From contig JAPLES010000020.1 in assembly GCA_026391075.1 (NCBI GenBank), positions 1-64,000 of the forward strand: 64,000 bases of DNA, given 5' to 3'. The first letter of the stretch is position 1, and every line of letters starts with the position of its first letter. The position numbers were made by a program, and so were the translations under genes. Under the pieces are notes generated by a model. The model was not told where the DNA came from, searched no databases, and saw nothing but the letters and a program-made list of their open reading frames with translations. Source of the stretch: Bacteroidota bacterium (GTDB lineage: Bacteria; Bacteroidota; Bacteroidia; Chitinophagales; LD1). Positions 62,644-64,000 of the stretch are shown here, piece by piece.

Positions 62644-63581
62644 TGAAACAAAGGTTTTATTCGCAATTTATTTTTACAATAACAGCGGCTACCGTGTTGG
62701 CTACCTTCGCTTTTTTTTGCTTTTGTAAAGGGCTTGCAATGGTCAAACACGAAGAACTGGGAAAGATGAACTATGTAATGCACGACACTACACAGTACGA
62801 TTGTCTGTTTTTAGGTTCATCAACAACCCTTGTAAATGTTAATCCTGTACTTTTTGATTCATTAACCGGTGCATATTCTTTCAACGCAGGTATAGTTATG
62901 ATGCAAGTGTCAGAAATGAATATGCTGGTACCCAAATATGTAAATGCACACGGTGCGCCAAAACAAATTTTCATTGACTGCGATGAAGCGACTCTTAGTA
63001 GAGATATGGGAGTTTGGAATTTCCCGAAATACTATCCTATGATAAATGATAAAGCTATCGAAGAATTGGTGATGCTTGAGCCTAAACTTCTGTGGGGAAA
63101 ATATTTGCCTGCAATAGCATCCATATATTTTGGTGAAGAATTAAAAAATTTAGCCTTTACAGGGCTCTTTTACGATTCACAAAAATCTGATTACAACATT
63201 CCATTTCGTGGATTTGCTGGTGCAAAAAAAACTCCCACTAAAGAGCTACCCGTAATAGAAACATATTTTAAAGGAAGTGAGCGCGGATGGCAATTATTAG
63301 AAGAAACAATTAAGTATTGTAAGCTAAAAAACATCACTGTAAACTTAGTTGTTACTCCTCGATACCACTATTCATTACCTAAATCTTCTGTTCATTTTTT
63401 GAAACGACTAAAACAATTTGAAGTCAATTATGGTGTTCGTTTTTTTGATTATTCGATTGATAAAAGATTTCAATCCCGTAATTTGTTTTTAGATAGAGTG
63501 CACTTAACCCTATCAGGTGCAGATTATTTTACCGAAGTTTTGGCGAAGGAAACTTTCGTCGAAAAAAGTGTTGAAGAATAA
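62643..63581 (+). CDS. SGNH-like partner of the MBOAT acyltransferase
   Basis: 312 residues: one N-terminal membrane anchor (about 8-30) and an outward SGNH-like domain with LFLGSSTTLVNVNP (Ser nucleophile about 58) and the C-terminal acid/His block LDRVHLTLSGADYF. It belongs to the DltD/AlgX-like group by position and layout rather than strong sequence match. Such proteins accept the acyl group from the MBOAT and transfer it to the glycan. It is coupled to the MBOAT gene and is the last gene of the operon. Confidence 0.8.
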   Translation: MKQRFYSQFIFTITAATVLATFAFFCFCKGLAMVKHEELGKMNYVMHDTTQYDCLFLGSSTTLVNVNPVLFDSLTGAYSFNAGIVMMQVSEMNMLVPKYVNAHGAPKQIFIDCDEATLSRDMGVWNFPKYYPMINDKAIEELVMLEPKLLWGKYLPAIASIYFGEELKNLAFTGLFYDSQKSDYNIPFRGFAGAKKTPTKELPVIETYFKGSERGWQLLEETIKYCKLKNITVNLVVTPRYHYSLPKSSVHFLKRLKQFEVNYGVRFFDYSIDKRFQSRNLFLDRVHLTLSGADYFTEVLAKETFVEKSVEE

Positions 63582-63617
63582 TGTGTGACTCCTAAATTGA
63601 GTTAAACTATTTCATAG

Positions 63618-63968
63618 CTATTTTAGCGGGAGCTTCTTTTTCATTGCTTTTACATTTTCCATTTTTATTTGCTCTATAATTCTGCCCGAAAGCTCTTCGG
63701 CAGAACATGAATCCAATTCGGCAAGCATACCAGCTAAAGAGCCTCTTAAAGCCATAGCATAAACTATATCTCCTGTTACTGTTGGCGAAGTAAGTGTGGC
63801 AATCTCCTCCACTTTAATAATGTAAGTTTGCGCTAATTGCTCCTGCTCTTCTACACTTCTACCATTCGCCTTTTGTAAATGATTTTTTATTTTTTCGAGA
63901 AGTTTTTCTCGCAATTCATCTGCAGTACCTGTAATTTCTAACTCTAACGTGTCGTTATGGTGTACCAT
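63618..63968 (-). CDS. Hypothetical cytoplasmic protein
   Basis: 116 residues, helical, without signal peptide or membrane segment (LELEITGTADELREKLLEKIKNHL and C-terminal KMENVKAMKKKLPLK). No family was recognised. It converges on the SGNH gene with 36 bases between; its upstream region is cut by the window edge, so operon membership cannot be judged. Confidence 0.6.
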   Translation of the reverse strand: MVHHNDTLELEITGTADELREKLLEKIKNHLQKANGRSVEEQEQLAQTYIIKVEEIATLTSPTVTGDIVYAMALRGSLAGMLAELDSCSAEELSGRIIEQIKMENVKAMKKKLPLK

Positions 63969-64000
63969 ACTTTTATACTTTGAGTAGCGTGTGTTTTTCT

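Overview
The window is chromosomal DNA from a member of the Bacteroidota. It is AT-rich. Its markers are two proteins with type IX secretion (T9SS) C-terminal sorting domains plus a T9SS-sorted subtilase, a TonB-dependent receptor with a CarboxypepD_reg-like plug extension, DUF3098/DUF5686/DUF6089/DUF2795 proteins, and promoters of the TTTG-N18/19-TAnnTTTG type. I cannot assign a genus. No rRNA, tRNA, CRISPR-Cas locus, prophage or complete insertion sequence was found.

Layout. Positions 1-1766 (minus) hold ftsX, a DUF3098 gene and the 5' part of uppP (cut by the window edge). Positions 1995-6286 hold a DUF2795 gene and an unusually isolated rpoB with its own promoter, long leader and terminator; rpoC is not next to it. 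Positions 6564-12823 carry a TonB-dependent receptor, a small GIY-YIG nuclease set among REP-like palindromes, a fatty acid hydroxylase and a T9SS beta-propeller protein. Positions 12933-17948 carry a helical-repeat protein, a GH92 mannosidase and a CNNM/CBS membrane protein. Positions 18060-26619 form a cell-envelope block (bamA, uppS, DUF6089, lipoprotein, nadK, DUF5686), followed by a frameshifted LTA-synthase-like sulfatase. Positions 28598-31991 hold CBS, alpha/beta hydrolase, pabA, CvpA and GatB/YqeY genes. Positions 32081-41006 hold kmo, a subtilase, a small secreted protein, a second T9SS propeller protein and recJ.

From 41037 to 63581 lies a coherent accessory locus of three facing units. 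The left unit (plus) has a methyltransferase, a UbiA-like prenyltransferase, asparagine synthetase, two glycosyltransferases and a radical SAM enzyme. The middle unit (minus) has four membrane-anchored SGNH hydrolases and two radical SAM enzymes. The right unit (plus) has a radical SAM enzyme, an FkbH-type HAD enzyme, an acyl carrier protein, a VOC protein, an MBOAT O-acyltransferase and an SGNH partner. All four radical SAM proteins carry their auxiliary Cys-rich (SPASM/twitch-like) region before the radical SAM core. The simplest reading is synthesis and surface O-acylation of a glycan or glycolipid, perhaps with a glyceryl-type group made on the carrier protein. The substrate is not visible.

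Two repeat phenomena stand out. Between the two convergent radical SAM genes is a ~480 bp array of 42 bp units, each with a different hairpin that keeps its pairing and a shared spacer; the array reverses orientation in its middle. Separately, many gene borders carry ~35 bp arrays of 7 bp units whose sequence differs by locus. Some sit 6-11 bases before start codons, and some lie inside coding sequence, where they encode part of a signal peptide or of T9SS sorting domains.
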